Shown: one piece after another, positions 28,163-36,717 of the stretch
How positions within the stretch are numbered: position 1 is the stretch's first letter
Layout of the letters: each line of letters opens with the position of its first letter
Assembly: GCF_027922145.1 (NCBI RefSeq)
Contig: NZ_BSFC01000011.1
Coordinates: 124,001 to 188,000, forward strand
Direction: 5' to 3'
Length of the DNA: 64,000 bases
Source: Novosphingobium resinovorum
GTDB lineage: Bacteria; Pseudomonadota; Alphaproteobacteria; Sphingomonadales; Sphingomonadaceae
Notes under the pieces: model-generated
Told to the model about the DNA's origin: nothing
Database searches by the model: none
Seen by the model: only the letters and a program-made list of their open reading frames with translations
Program-made: the position numbers and the translations under genes

Positions 28163-28849
28163 ATGGCGACAGTGGCAATCACCGGAGCAGCGCGCGGCAT
28201 CGCGTACGAACTCGTCAAGCAGCATGCCGAGCGCGGCGACCGGGTCTACGCCCTCGCCCGCGATCCCTCGGGCGCGGCCGCGCTCAACGAATTGGCAGCC
28301 TCCTCGGACGGCAGGATCACGGTCCACGCGATGGACGTGGGCGACAATGCCTCGGTCGCCTCGGGCGCTGCGGATACCGGCAGCGAACCAGTCGACGTGC
28401 TGTACAATGTCGCCGGCGTCACCGGCAAGGCGGAACCGCAGCTCGACGGGATCGACTGGGACGACTTCGACAATTCGATCGAGATCATGCTGAAAGGCCC
28501 GCTGCGCGTGCTCAGCGCCTTCCTGCCGCGCCTGCACGACGGTTCGAAGGTCATCAACTTCTCCAGCCAGCTCGGCGCATCGACCTGGCCTTACGGCGGC
28601 TACTGGCCTTACGCGGCGGTCAAGGCAGGCCTGAACCGCATGATGCGCTCGGTTGCGTTCGACCTGAAGGAACGCGGCATCGTGGTCGGCGTCATCCACC
28701 CCGGCTACGTCGCCACCGACATGAGCGGCCCCGGCGCCGACATCTCCCCGCAGGAAAGCGCGTCCTCGATCATGGCCCTGACCGACGGCTGGGCGATCGA
28801 GGAGACCGGCGAATTCTACAAGTGGAACGGCGAAAAGCACGCCTGGTAA
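28163..28849 (+). CDS. SDR family oxidoreductase
   Basis: A 228-residue short-chain dehydrogenase. The glycine motif is VAITGAARGIA at the N-terminus, with NVAG in DVLYNVAGVTG, Ser in FSSQLGAST, and the YxxxK-type pair in YWPYAAVKAG. The C-terminal IHPGYVATDMSG is typical of C-factor/sniffer-like carbonyl reductases. The start has an AAGGAT ribosome binding site. It is followed 13 bp later by an NTF2-fold gene on the same strand, forming a two-gene unit beside the Rieske operon. Substrate unknown. Confidence 0.93.
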   Translation: MATVAITGAARGIAYELVKQHAERGDRVYALARDPSGAAALNELAASSDGRITVHAMDVGDNASVASGAADTGSEPVDVLYNVAGVTGKAEPQLDGIDWDDFDNSIEIMLKGPLRVLSAFLPRLHDGSKVINFSSQLGASTWPYGGYWPYAAVKAGLNRMMRSVAFDLKERGIVVGVIHPGYVATDMSGPGADISPQESASSIMALTDGWAIEETGEFYKWNGEKHAW

Positions 28850-28862
28850 GGAGACCCCGACC

Positions 28863-29306
28863 ATGGCGTTCACCGGACCGCTGGAGGACCGCATCCTCAT
28901 CCGCGAATTGCTCGATACCTACGCCCACGCGGTGATGACCCGCGATGCCGAGACATGGGCCTCGACCTGGGCGGAGGATTCGTACTGGGCCTTGCCCGAA
29001 TTTCCCGACCTCGGCGGCTTCACCGGCAAGGAAACGATCGTTTCCGCATGGGTGGAATCGATGAAGAACTACGGCCTCGGTGGAAACGCCGCCAAGCCCA
29101 TGGTCTACGTCGCCCACCCCGGCGAAATCCGCGTCGACGGCGACCGGGCCTCGGCGATCTCCTACACCTCGGAAATCTTCGAGGACCCGGCCTCGGGCAA
29201 GACCATGCGCCTTCGCGGCCGCTACGTGGACGAACTTGCGAAAGCGGACGGCCAGTGGCGCTTCACCCGCCGCGAATACACGACTTTCGACGCACGCGAG
29301 GATTGA
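28863..29306 (+). CDS. NTF2-fold (SnoaL-like) protein
   Basis: A 147-residue NTF2-superfamily protein. The N-terminal helix is LEDRILIRELLDTYAHAVMT, then WASTWAEDSYWALPEFPDLG, and the final strands are GRYVDELAKADGQWRFTRRE. A strong AAGGAGA ribosome binding site precedes the ATG. It is coupled to the upstream SDR gene. It resembles the NTF2 proteins at 24135 and 26474, so three related small proteins lie within 5 kb, possibly acting on successive intermediates. The specific reaction is not inferable. Confidence 0.87.
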   Translation: MAFTGPLEDRILIRELLDTYAHAVMTRDAETWASTWAEDSYWALPEFPDLGGFTGKETIVSAWVESMKNYGLGGNAAKPMVYVAHPGEIRVDGDRASAISYTSEIFEDPASGKTMRLRGRYVDELAKADGQWRFTRREYTTFDARED

Positions 29307-29311
29307 TGCCC

Positions 29312-29340
29312 CGTCGTCCCGGGCCAAACCCGGGACGACG
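29312..29340. repeat. R3-type hairpin between convergent genes
   Basis: A 12-bp perfect stem (CGTCGTCCCGGG / CCCGGGACGACG) with a five-base loop lies between the NTF2 stop (29306) and the SDR stop (29347). It is a likely transcript-end structure and is related to the larger R3 repeat at 27925. Confidence 0.75.
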
Positions 29341-29346
29341 ACGGCT

Positions 29347-30120
29347 TCACAGCCCCAACTGCTCGAACATCTTGCGGGTCATCGCGCTCATGTGAGCCAT
29401 GACTTGCGCAATGGTGCCCTGCACTTCCGCGAAGCGCAGCGGCTTTACGCGCTCGACCAGCACTTCCTCGGGCGTCGGCTGCTGCGCGAAAAGTGCCATG
29501 ACCTCATCGGCGAACTCGCCGAGCGGCTGGTAACCCTCGCGCGTGCTCTGCCCGGGGGTGAGGTCGGTCTGCACGGCGGGCGGTGCCAGTTCGATAACCT
29601 CGACCTTGTCACGCAGCATCTCGCGAAGCGACATCGTGTAGCTGTGGATCGCAGCCTTGGTCGCATTGTAGGTCGGCGTGCCCGGCAGCGGCACGAAGGC
29701 GAGGCCCGACGTGACGTCGACGATCGTCCCGTCGCCCCTGGCCACGAGATGATCCACCAGCGCGTCGATGAGCCGGATCGGGCCGAGCAGGTTGGTGGTG
29801 ATCGTCGCCTCGGCGTCCGACAAGTCGCGGGCGCGGTCCAGCCGCTCGTAGCGCATGATGCCGGCATTGTTGACCAGCACGTTGAGCGCCGGGAACCTCT
29901 CCAGCACTTCTGCGGCGAAGGCGGCGACGCCTTCTGCGCTTTCCACGTCGAGCCTGATCGCATGCATGTTCTCGCGGCCCGCACAGGCGGCTTCCAGCGC
30001 GTCTAGGCGGCGCCCGGCAACGATCACGGTGTTACCCGCGTCGTGGAAGCGCTGCGCCAGCGCCTCGCCGATGCCCGAGCCGCCGCCGGTGATGAGGATG
30101 GTGTTTCCGGTGGTCTTCAT
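29347..30120 (-). CDS. SDR family oxidoreductase (DltE-like)
   Basis: A 257-residue short-chain dehydrogenase. The nucleotide loop ITGGGSGIGEALAQRF is near residue 9, with NNAG in VLVNNAGIMRYERL. The catalytic Ser is in DVTSGLAFVP and the YxxxK pair in TYNATKAAIH. The pattern is that of DltE/YciK-like SDRs. The ATG at 30120 is preceded by GGAGTGTCCCC. It is divergent from an HxlR regulator with a 99-bp gap, so the regulator probably controls it. Substrate unknown. Confidence 0.93.
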   Translation of the reverse strand: MKTTGNTILITGGGSGIGEALAQRFHDAGNTVIVAGRRLDALEAACAGRENMHAIRLDVESAEGVAAFAAEVLERFPALNVLVNNAGIMRYERLDRARDLSDAEATITTNLLGPIRLIDALVDHLVARGDGTIVDVTSGLAFVPLPGTPTYNATKAAIHSYTMSLREMLRDKVEVIELAPPAVQTDLTPGQSTREGYQPLGEFADEVMALFAQQPTPEEVLVERVKPLRFAEVQGTIAQVMAHMSAMTRKMFEQLGL

Positions 30121-30219
30121 GGGGACACTCCTTGGTTGACGCCATCGATCTAGCACTCCACATTCTATTCGAAAGAAGGCACCCAAAAGATTTATACTTA
30201 CCCGAAAGAGAGTGATCCA

Positions 30220-30606
30220 ATGGCTGCCCGTCCCGCCCCCGAGAAGAACTGCGAGCACATCGACCCGCGCGTGGAAGCGCTCGTCACCGAGCTGATCGGG
30301 CGGGTGGCAGACAAGTGGACGATGATCCTGCTCGAAGTGCTCGAGGAAAACGGCGTGCAGCGCTTCACCCAATTGGCCCGCGCCGTGCCCGACATCAGCC
30401 AGAAGATGCTGACTCAGACGCTGCGCCGCATGGAGAGGGACGGGATGCTGACGCGCACCGTCCATCCCGTGGTCCCGCCGCGCGTGGACTATGCCCTGAC
30501 CCCGCTGGGCGAAACCCTCAGCGAAGCGTTCTGCGGCGTGTGGATGTGGGCGGAAGCGAACCTCGAGCGCGTCGAACGCGCGCGAGAAGAATTCGACGCA
30601 CGTTAA
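30220..30606 (+). CDS. HxlR-family transcriptional regulator
   Basis: A 128-residue winged-helix regulator of the HxlR type. Typical segments are LIGRVADKWTMILLEVLEEN, FTQLARAVPDISQKMLTQTL and RRMERDGMLTRTV, with YALTPLGETL at the wing end. An early Cys (EKNCEHID) is common in redox- or electrophile-sensing members. It is divergent from the SDR gene, its presumed target. Its stop codon overlaps the convergent PilZ gene stop by three bases. Confidence 0.92.
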   Translation: MAARPAPEKNCEHIDPRVEALVTELIGRVADKWTMILLEVLEENGVQRFTQLARAVPDISQKMLTQTLRRMERDGMLTRTVHPVVPPRVDYALTPLGETLSEAFCGVWMWAEANLERVERAREEFDAR

Positions 30607-30953
30607 TTCAGAAGGCTGCGCAGCAGTTCCATCGCGCTGCGCCGGGCCAGTCGCTCCGGCACGTAGACGACCGGAACGGCCTTGCCCTCGATCAGTTCGG
30701 CGACGTCGATGGTTTCCTTGAGCGCAATGCCGCAGCGGTCATGCGCGCGCCAGCGGACTTGCCCCTTGATCACCTGATCGCCGACGACAAGCTCTACAGC
30801 GACGCCGCGTGCCGGAGGTGCATCGACCAGCGCCAGCACACCACGCGAGGAGGCATTAGCCAGCGTCGCCTCGGCAACGCGGCTACCGATGCGGATGTTG
30901 GCCTTGATGGCCAGCATCGTGCGCGTTTCCATCCGCTGACGGTGAATGAACAT
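30603..30953 (-). CDS. PilZ domain protein
   Basis: A 116-residue single PilZ domain. Both c-di-GMP contact motifs are visible: RxxxR in QRMETRT near the N-terminus and the N-x-S-x-x-G motif in ANASSRG. The rest (VVGDQVIKGQVRWRAHDRCG) is the expected beta-barrel. It would be a small cytosolic c-di-GMP receptor. A TTG start 15 bp upstream is open, but the ATG at 30953 has an AGGGAG ribosome binding site. Together with the GGDEF/EAL gene at 11530 and the PAS-GGDEF gene at 52274, the window encodes synthesis, breakdown and sensing of c-di-GMP. Confidence 0.85.
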   Translation of the reverse strand: MFIHRQRMETRTMLAIKANIRIGSRVAEATLANASSRGVLALVDAPPARGVAVELVVGDQVIKGQVRWRAHDRCGIALKETIDVAELIEGKAVPVVYVPERLARRSAMELLRSLLN

Positions 30954-31063
30954 GCCCGCTCCCTGCAAAGAACCGGGTCCGATTATACGGGATGAATGCC
31001 TAAAACGGAGTTAAATCGCCTTTAACATCCCGGCCCGCCTTCACGGCGGGCCGGGAACGTGGA

Positions 31064-33169
31064 TCAGGCCGCCTTCTTCTTCAGGCGCCAGGCATGCAAC
31101 AGCGGCTCGGTATAGCCGCTCGGCTGCTCGACGCCCTTGAACACCAGGTCGCAGGCCGCCTGGAAGGCCATGCTGGTGTCCCAGTTGCCCGCCATCGGTT
31201 CATAGAGCGGATCGCCCGCATTTTGCGCATCGACCTTGGCGGCCATGCGCTGCAGCGATTCCATGACCTGCTCCTTCGAGCAGACACCGTGCAGCAGCCA
31301 GTTCGCCATGTGCTGGCTGGAGATGCGCAGCGTCGCGCGGTCCTCCATCAGCCCGACATCGTTGATGTCCGGCACCTTGGAGCAGCCGACGCCCTGGTCG
31401 ATCCAGCGCACGACGTAGCCCAGCAGCCCCTGCGCGTTGTTGTCGAGTTCCTCGCGCACTTCCTCCTCGGACCAGTTGATGCCTTCGGCCAGCGGCACCG
31501 ACAGTAGCAGGTCAAGCCCGGGAATGTCCTCATTGGCGATGCCTTCGCGCAGGCCAAAGACATCGACCTGGTGATAATGCATCGCGTGGAGTGTCGCAGC
31601 GGTCGGCGACGGCACCCAGGCGGTGTTTGCGCCGGTCTTCGGGTGGCCGATCTTCTGCTCCATCATGTCGCGCATCATGTCGGGCGCCGCCCACATCCCC
31701 TTGCCGATCTGCGCCACGCCCGAAAGGCCATGCCGCAGGCCGATGGCGACGTTGCGCTTCTCGTAGGCGGCGATCCACGCCGAGCCCTTGATGGCGGCCT
31801 TGCGGATCATCGGACCCGCCCGCATCGAAGTGTGGATTTCGTCGCCGGTACGGTCGAGGAAGCCGGTGTTGATGAAAACGATACGGTCCTTCACCGCCTC
31901 GATGCAGGCACCGAGGTTGGCCGAAGTCCGGCGCTCCTCGTCCATCACGCCGACCTTGATGGTGCAGCGCGAGAGGCCCAGCAGGTCCTCCACCGCATCG
32001 AACAACGCGTTGGTGAAGGCGCACTCCTCAGGCCCGTGCATCTTGGGCTTGACGATGTAGATGCTGCCTTCGCGGCTGTTGCCGTACTTTGTGAGGCCCC
32101 GAACGTCCTGCGTCGAGATTGCGCTGGTGATCACCGCGTCCATGACGCCCTCGGGGATTTCCGAGCCGTCCGGCAGCAGGATCGCCGGGTTGGTCATGAG
32201 GTGACCGACATTGCGCACGAACAGCAGCGAGCGGCCGGACAGCGCCTTCTCAGCCCCATCAGCAAGCGTCACCGTCTTGTCGGCCGCCAGTTCGCGCGTG
32301 AGCGTGCGCCCGCCCTTCTCGAATGTGTCGGTCAGGTCGCCCTGGATCACGCCCAGCCAGTTGGCATAGGCCGCGATCTTGTCCTCTGCATCGACAGCCG
32401 CGACCGAGTCCTCCAGATCGACGATGGCAGTCAGCGCCGCTTCGAGAAAGATGTCGGCGATGCCAGCCTTGTCGGTGCTGCCGACCTGGCTCGCGGCATC
32501 GACGACGACCTCGATGTTGAGGCCGTTGTTGACGAACAGCAGGCCCTTGCTCGTGCGCCCGACGAACTGCGCCGCATCGGCGGGTTCGACACCGTCCAGG
32601 TCGGCAAGGTCTGCCCACGACCCAGTCTTGAGCGGCACCGCCCGGTCGAGAAACGCGCGTCCTGCCGCGATAACCGCCGCGCCGCGCGCCGCATCGTAGC
32701 CCGGTCCCTGAGCGGGGGCCGCATCGAGCGCATCGGTGCCGTACCATGCATCGTAGAGGCTGCCCCAGCGCGCATTCGCCGCGTTCAGGAGGAACCGGGC
32801 ATTGAGTACCGGAACGACCAGCTGCGGCCCTGCCATCGTCGCAATTTCGGGATCGACGCCCTGCGTGCCGATGGTGAATGCCGCCGGCTCGGGAACGAGA
32901 TAGCCGATTTCGCGCAGGAACGCCTGGTATTCGTCCTGTTCGATGGGCCTGCCTGCCCGCTCGCCGTGCCATGCGTCGATCTGCGCCTGCAGCGAATCGC
33001 GCTTGCCGAGCAGCGCGCGGTTGCGCGGGGCGAATTCGGCCACGAGCGCGGCAAAGCCTGCCCAGAACGCGGCGACGTCCTGCGCGATGGGGGGCAGGAC
33101 CTGCTCCTCCACGAACTTCGCCAGTCCTGCATCGACCTGCAGCCCCGAACGATCAACCCTGTCAGTCAT
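31064..33169 (-). CDS. glcB: Malate synthase G
   Basis: A 701-residue malate synthase G, which condenses glyoxylate with acetyl-CoA to malate, the second glyoxylate-bypass step. The length and the segments [33 protein letters not shown] and [20 protein letters not shown] are diagnostic of the G isoform. The ATG at 33169 has a GAGGAAGG ribosome binding site and is preferred to the upstream start. It lets the cell grow on acetyl-CoA-yielding substrates, consistent with the acyl-CoA catabolic genes nearby. No isocitrate lyase is present in the window. Confidence 0.97.
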   Translation of the reverse strand: MTDRVDRSGLQVDAGLAKFVEEQVLPPIAQDVAAFWAGFAALVAEFAPRNRALLGKRDSLQAQIDAWHGERAGRPIEQDEYQAFLREIGYLVPEPAAFTIGTQGVDPEIATMAGPQLVVPVLNARFLLNAANARWGSLYDAWYGTDALDAAPAQGPGYDAARGAAVIAAGRAFLDRAVPLKTGSWADLADLDGVEPADAAQFVGRTSKGLLFVNNGLNIEVVVDAASQVGSTDKAGIADIFLEAALTAIVDLEDSVAAVDAEDKIAAYANWLGVIQGDLTDTFEKGGRTLTRELAADKTVTLADGAEKALSGRSLLFVRNVGHLMTNPAILLPDGSEIPEGVMDAVITSAISTQDVRGLTKYGNSREGSIYIVKPKMHGPEECAFTNALFDAVEDLLGLSRCTIKVGVMDEERRTSANLGACIEAVKDRIVFINTGFLDRTGDEIHTSMRAGPMIRKAAIKGSAWIAAYEKRNVAIGLRHGLSGVAQIGKGMWAAPDMMRDMMEQKIGHPKTGANTAWVPSPTAATLHAMHYHQVDVFGLREGIANEDIPGLDLLLSVPLAEGINWSEEEVREELDNNAQGLLGYVVRWIDQGVGCSKVPDINDVGLMEDRATLRISSQHMANWLLHGVCSKEQVMESLQRMAAKVDAQNAGDPLYEPMAGNWDTSMAFQAACDLVFKGVEQPSGYTEPLLHAWRLKKKAA

Positions 33170-33465
33170 TGCCTTCCTCGCACTGGTTCGAACGCACACG
33201 AACATCGTGCCACGTCCACGTCAAAAACCAAATTGCCCTGGGGAAGGATGTGCGCCGTATGACCGATGCGCGCGCGATTGGCAACTGCGCCGAAAGTATC
33301 GTCATGGATCAGACGGTTGCAGACCGGGACGGGATCCGGACCTTTCCCGGATTTCCTTAACCGTCGGAAACCCTTACATTCAAGCTCACGTTAAGCATGA
33401 GACTCGGCGGGAACGCGGAACTGGCACGAACGTTGCTAATCTGTGACCACTGCAAAGGGATGGAA

Positions 33466-33741
33466 ATGCTCCGAAAAGTCGGTCGCCTGTTCGTGATCAA
33501 GAGCAACTGGGAAGCCTACATGGTGATCTACGCGCTTGCCCTCGGCGCGATCGAGCGTGGCAGCGTTTATCTCACACGCTTTCCGGGCTTCGGCGGTAAG
33601 CTGCTGTTCCTCGCGTGCACCGGCGCCGTGTTCATGGCGGGTGCCAAGATCCTCGACTGCATCAAGTATGAGAAGGCCGCCCTGATGGCGAAGGCGGAAG
33701 GCCCATCCCCCGAAGAAGACCTCGAGCGAAAAGCCGCCTAG
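33466..33741 (+). CDS. Small membrane protein, hypothetical
   Basis: A 91-residue protein with two hydrophobic helices (AYMVIYALALGAIERGSVYL and KLLFLACTGAVFMAGAKIL) and a charged, Glu-rich C-terminus. The ATG at 33466 is 6 bp after AAAGGG; another ATG at 33460 is in frame. It is divergent from malate synthase with a 296-bp gap in which I see no other gene. I do not recognise the family, though similar short helical-hairpin proteins are common in sphingomonads. It converges on the GFA gene. Confidence 0.7.
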   Translation: MLRKVGRLFVIKSNWEAYMVIYALALGAIERGSVYLTRFPGFGGKLLFLACTGAVFMAGAKILDCIKYEKAALMAKAEGPSPEEDLERKAA

Positions 33742-33750
33742 ACCAGATCG

Positions 33751-34104
33751 TCAGAATCGCGCGCCGTCGACTTTCGTGATCGTAAGCGCATCGAGGTCCG
33801 CCGCTGGCACGCAGCGCAAGTTCACCGCCGTCATCTTCGTTCCGTCCGGCGCCTCGCCCTGTGCGAAAGGCTCCACCCCGCATGTTGGGCAGAACTTGTG
33901 CCCGATCACATGCTTGTAGAAGCGATACTCGGTGAGTTCGTCGGCTCCGCGCTCTATCGCAAGTGCGTCATGCGGTATGAAAGCGAGCAGGAAGCCCTTG
34001 CGACGACAGTGCGAGCAATTGCAGCTCATCGCCTCGTGCGGAAGTTCGCCCATCACCGTGAACGCCACTTTGCCGCAGTGGCAGCTGCCCGAAAATGTCA
34101 TCAC
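33751..34104 (-). CDS. GFA family protein
   Basis: A 117-residue zinc-binding protein of the glutathione-dependent formaldehyde-activating enzyme family (Mss4-like fold). Its zinc motifs are GSCHCGKVAF near residue 8, CNCSHCRRKG near 29, and FCPTCGVEPF near 72. The name reflects one founding member; most relatives, including this one, have unknown substrates and may bind glutathione adducts. It is convergent with the small membrane protein and lies just downstream of the ssrA gene on the same strand. Confidence 0.92.
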   Translation of the reverse strand: MMTFSGSCHCGKVAFTVMGELPHEAMSCNCSHCRRKGFLLAFIPHDALAIERGADELTEYRFYKHVIGHKFCPTCGVEPFAQGEAPDGTKMTAVNLRCVPAADLDALTITKVDGARF

Positions 34105-34149
34105 TGACCCGTCCTTTCCCTATAGCGGCCGAAAATCGGGAACCGAGCG

Positions 34150-34515
34150 GTGGCAGGTGGGGCGATTCTGTTGATAGGCTCGCCCCCAGCCCCCGGAATC
34201 CGCTTCTGTTACCCGGTGGGTCCAACCGTGTTCTAACTTTGTAACTTCAGGGCGTTAGCCCCTAGAATTACGCCGCGAGAGCAAGTGCTTCGTTGTCGTT
34301 GGCACTTATGAGTTTTGAGCCTTGAACGGGTTACTCAGCCCGGAAGAAAACACCGCTTTTCAACACACGTCGATCCTAGTTCGGCCCCGTCATCACCCCT
34401 GCGACAACAGGGTTGTTTCCCAAAGGAAACGGGTGATGGTGGAGCCGCCGGGTACCGCCCCCGGGTCCGCTGCGTCTATTGCACGGCGCAATTTATCCTC
34501 ATAGCCGGTCGAAAC
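34150..34515 (-). ncRNA. ssrA: Two-piece (permuted) tmRNA
   Basis: Rescues stalled ribosomes. In the minus-strand transcript the acceptor piece comes first, ending GGCTCCACCA at 34437. An intervening hairpin (34389-34436) follows, then the coding piece starting GGGGCCGA at 34388. These two ends pair as a 7-bp acceptor stem containing the G3-U70 wobble that specifies alanine charging. The tag frame at 34268-34303 reads ANDNEALALAA then stop. The T-stem CCGGG/CCCGG (34448-34464) is intact, but its loop is GGCGGTA, not the usual TTCRANY. The permuted order is the known alphaproteobacterial form. Outer ends are approximate. Confidence 0.95.
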
Positions 34516-34576
34516 CAGCAGGAGCCCATATAGGGGCTCCCGCCTGAATGTGAAGTGAAAGTGGATGAGTTGTTTG

Positions 34577-34601
34577 GGGAATGCCCATGCTGGGCATTCC
34601 C
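34577..34601 (-). terminator. Hairpin after mscL
   Basis: A perfect 11-bp stem (GGGAATGCCCA / TGGGCATTCCC) with a three-base loop lies 26 bp after the mscL stop and upstream of ssrA. No T-run follows. It probably ends or stabilises the mscL transcript. A second hairpin, GGAGCCC/GGGCTCC, is at 34521-34540. Confidence 0.5.
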
Positions 34602-34626
34602 GTTGCGGCTGCGGCGGATTTTCAGA

Positions 34627-35091
34627 TTACTTCTTGCGCAGTTCCTCGAGGATTTCCTTGAGCGCGATCAACTGCGGATCGACCGGAGCCTCGGGCGCCG
34701 GTGCATTTGCTGCGGCCTCGGCCTCCTGCTTCTTCACCGAATCGATCATCTTGTTGACCGAACGGACCAGCAGGAACAGCACGAAGGCGATGATCAGGAA
34801 GTTGACCACCTGGGTGATGAACTCGCCGTAGCCGATCATCGGCACGCCGGCCGCCTTCAGCGCGGCATAGTCGGTAAGACTGCCCTTGTAGTCCGCCGGT
34901 GCGTCGCCCAGTTGGAAGAAATACTTCGAGAAATCGATGCTGCCGAACAGCCAGCCGATCACCGGCATGATCATGTTCTCGTTCAGTGACGACACGATCT
35001 TGCCGAAGGCAGCACCGATCATCACACCGACTGCGAGGTCCAGCACGTTGCCGCGTGCAATGAACTTCTTGAATTCGTCTACGATTGCCAT
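34627..35091 (-). CDS. mscL: Large-conductance mechanosensitive channel
   Basis: A 154-residue pentameric membrane channel that opens on hypo-osmotic shock. The N-terminal helix is MAIVDEFKKFIARGNVLDLA, the first membrane helix is LAVGVMIGAAFGKIVSSL and the second is VVNFLIIAFVLFLLVRSVNK. The C-terminal bundle ends LIALKEILEELRKK, all typical of MscL. The ATG at 35091 is preferred to an upstream start. An Ala/Pro-rich insertion lies before the C-terminal bundle. It precedes ssrA on the same strand. Confidence 0.96.
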   Translation of the reverse strand: MAIVDEFKKFIARGNVLDLAVGVMIGAAFGKIVSSLNENMIMPVIGWLFGSIDFSKYFFQLGDAPADYKGSLTDYAALKAAGVPMIGYGEFITQVVNFLIIAFVLFLLVRSVNKMIDSVKKQEAEAAANAPAPEAPVDPQLIALKEILEELRKK

Positions 35092-35291
35092 GCGCCTGGT
35101 TCCCCTTCTGCCGGCCAAATGGAAATAAATCTGAGTGCTGTTTGACACACTCCACCCGGCCCCTCAAACGTTTGTTAACCGACCGGGTTTCCACCGAGCC
35201 CGCCCGGCGTCCTTGATCCGCCATCGCGGAGCGCTATCTATCGCGTGGAAGCCGCCGGTTCGCCCGGCGTGCAGTGGAGGAACGAAGTCCG

Positions 35292-35894
35292 ATGACGCTC
35301 TTCAACGCCCGCTCGGCAAAGACCGGCCTGGTTCTCGCGGCCGCGCTTTCGCTGTCCGCTTGTGGTTTCAACTCGGTGCCCACCAAGCAGGAGGCTGCCA
35401 AGGCCAAATGGGCTGATGTCGAGGCCGCTTTCCAGGAACGCTCGAACCTCGTTCCCAACCTTGCCGCCGTCGCCAAGGGTGCGGCCGAGCAGGAAAAGTC
35501 GATCCTCGTCGGCGTCACCGAGGCACGCGCCAAGGCCACCTCGGTGCAGATCAGCGCCGACGACCTCGGCGACCCGAAGAAGATGGAGCAGTTCCAACAG
35601 GCGCAAGCCAACCTTGGCGCCGGCATCGGCCGCCTGCTCGCCAGCGTGGAAGCCTATCCGGACATCAAGTCCAGCACCAACTACCAGATGCTGCAGAGCC
35701 AGCTCGAGGGTCAGGAAAACCGCATCCGCGTCGCCATCCGCGACTACAACGGCGCGGTTCAGGACTACAACACCGAAGTCCGCACTTTCCCCTCGATGAT
35801 CGGCGCGCGCCTGCGCGGAGCCGATCCGCTGGTGCCCTACAAGGCCGTTACGCCCGGCGCCGAAGCCGCCCCGAGCCTCGAAGGAAAGCTCTGA
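35292..35894 (+). CDS. LemA family lipoprotein
   Basis: A 200-residue LemA-family protein. It has a lipoprotein signal (about 1-24) with the lipobox LSACGF, then the helical LemA core: AKWADVEAAFQERSNLVPNL, EAYPDIKSSTNYQMLQSQLE and the conserved RDYNGAVQDYNTEVRTFPS. LemA proteins are membrane-anchored helical bundles of unclear function, often paired with TPM-domain proteins, as here. It heads the operon LemA-TPM-TPM-Nudix, with a 4-bp gap to the next gene. Confidence 0.92.
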   Translation: MTLFNARSAKTGLVLAAALSLSACGFNSVPTKQEAAKAKWADVEAAFQERSNLVPNLAAVAKGAAEQEKSILVGVTEARAKATSVQISADDLGDPKKMEQFQQAQANLGAGIGRLLASVEAYPDIKSSTNYQMLQSQLEGQENRIRVAIRDYNGAVQDYNTEVRTFPSMIGARLRGADPLVPYKAVTPGAEAAPSLEGKL

Positions 35895-35898
35895 TCCG

Positions 35899-36714
35899 AT
35901 GGCCCGCATCCGGGCCGTCCCGCTGGCCGCGCTTCTGTGCCTGCTGGCCCTCGTTTCGGGGGCTGGCAGCGCATGGGCGCAGGCCGCGCAACTGCAGTTC
36001 CCCAAACTCACGGGGCGCGTCGTCGATGCCGCGAACATCATCCCCGACGCCGAGGAAGCGCAACTGACGCAAAAGCTGGAGGCGCTGGAGAAGCAGTCGC
36101 ATCGCCAACTGGTGGTGGCGACGATCCCTTCGCTCGATGGCTACGAGATTTCCGACTACGGCTACCAACTCGGCCGCGCCTGGGGCATCGGGCAGAAGGG
36201 CGACAACAACGGCGCCATCCTCATCGTCGCACCCAACGAGCGCAAGGTGCGCATCGAGGTCGGCTACGGCCTCGAAGGCACGCTGACCGACGGGATGAGC
36301 TTCCTCATCATCAACCAGCAGATCCTCCCCCGCTTCAAGGCCAACGATTACCCCGGCGGGATCGAGGCAGGCACCGACGCCATCATCAGGCAACTGACCC
36401 TGCCCCCCGAAGAGGCGCAGAAGATCGCCGCCCAGGCCGACAAGGCGCGCGCCGATCAGGGCGACGACATCTCGCCCGGCACGGTCATCTTCATTCTCTT
36501 CGTGATCTTCTTCTTCGTCCTGCCGATCATGCGCGCGGCCAGCCGCGGCGGACGGCGCAGCCGCTACGGCGGCATCGACACACCGATCATCTGGTTCCCC
36601 ACCAATTCCGGCGGTAGCAGTTGGGGTGGCGGCGGTGGCTGGGGCGGCGGAGACGGCGGCTTCTCCGGAGGCGGCGGCGATTTCGGCGGCGGCGGCGCAA
36701 GCGGGGACTGGTAG
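35899..36714 (+). CDS. TPM domain protein (YgcG-like)
   Basis: A 271-residue protein. It has a signal peptide cleaved near 27 (after SAWA), then a TPM domain at about 35-165 (LTGRVVDAANIIPDAEEAQL, then VEVGYGLEGTLTDGMS). One membrane helix follows at about 195-215 (IFILFVIFFFVLPIMRAA), and then a long Gly/Ser/Trp-rich tail after residue 235. TPM domains have been linked to phosphatase activity and, in plants, photosystem II repair; bacterial roles are unclear. It is co-transcribed with LemA (4 bp) and the next TPM gene (3 bp). Confidence 0.92.
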   Translation: MARIRAVPLAALLCLLALVSGAGSAWAQAAQLQFPKLTGRVVDAANIIPDAEEAQLTQKLEALEKQSHRQLVVATIPSLDGYEISDYGYQLGRAWGIGQKGDNNGAILIVAPNERKVRIEVGYGLEGTLTDGMSFLIINQQILPRFKANDYPGGIEAGTDAIIRQLTLPPEEAQKIAAQADKARADQGDDISPGTVIFILFVIFFFVLPIMRAASRGGRRSRYGGIDTPIIWFPTNSGGSSWGGGGGWGGGDGGFSGGGGDFGGGGASGDW

Positions 36715-36717
36715 GCC

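Noticed and set aside
33170..33465. Possible small gene or RNA between malate synthase and the small membrane protein
   Set aside because: No start with a ribosome binding site, no stable long hairpin and no RNA motif was seen; treated as a divergent promoter region.
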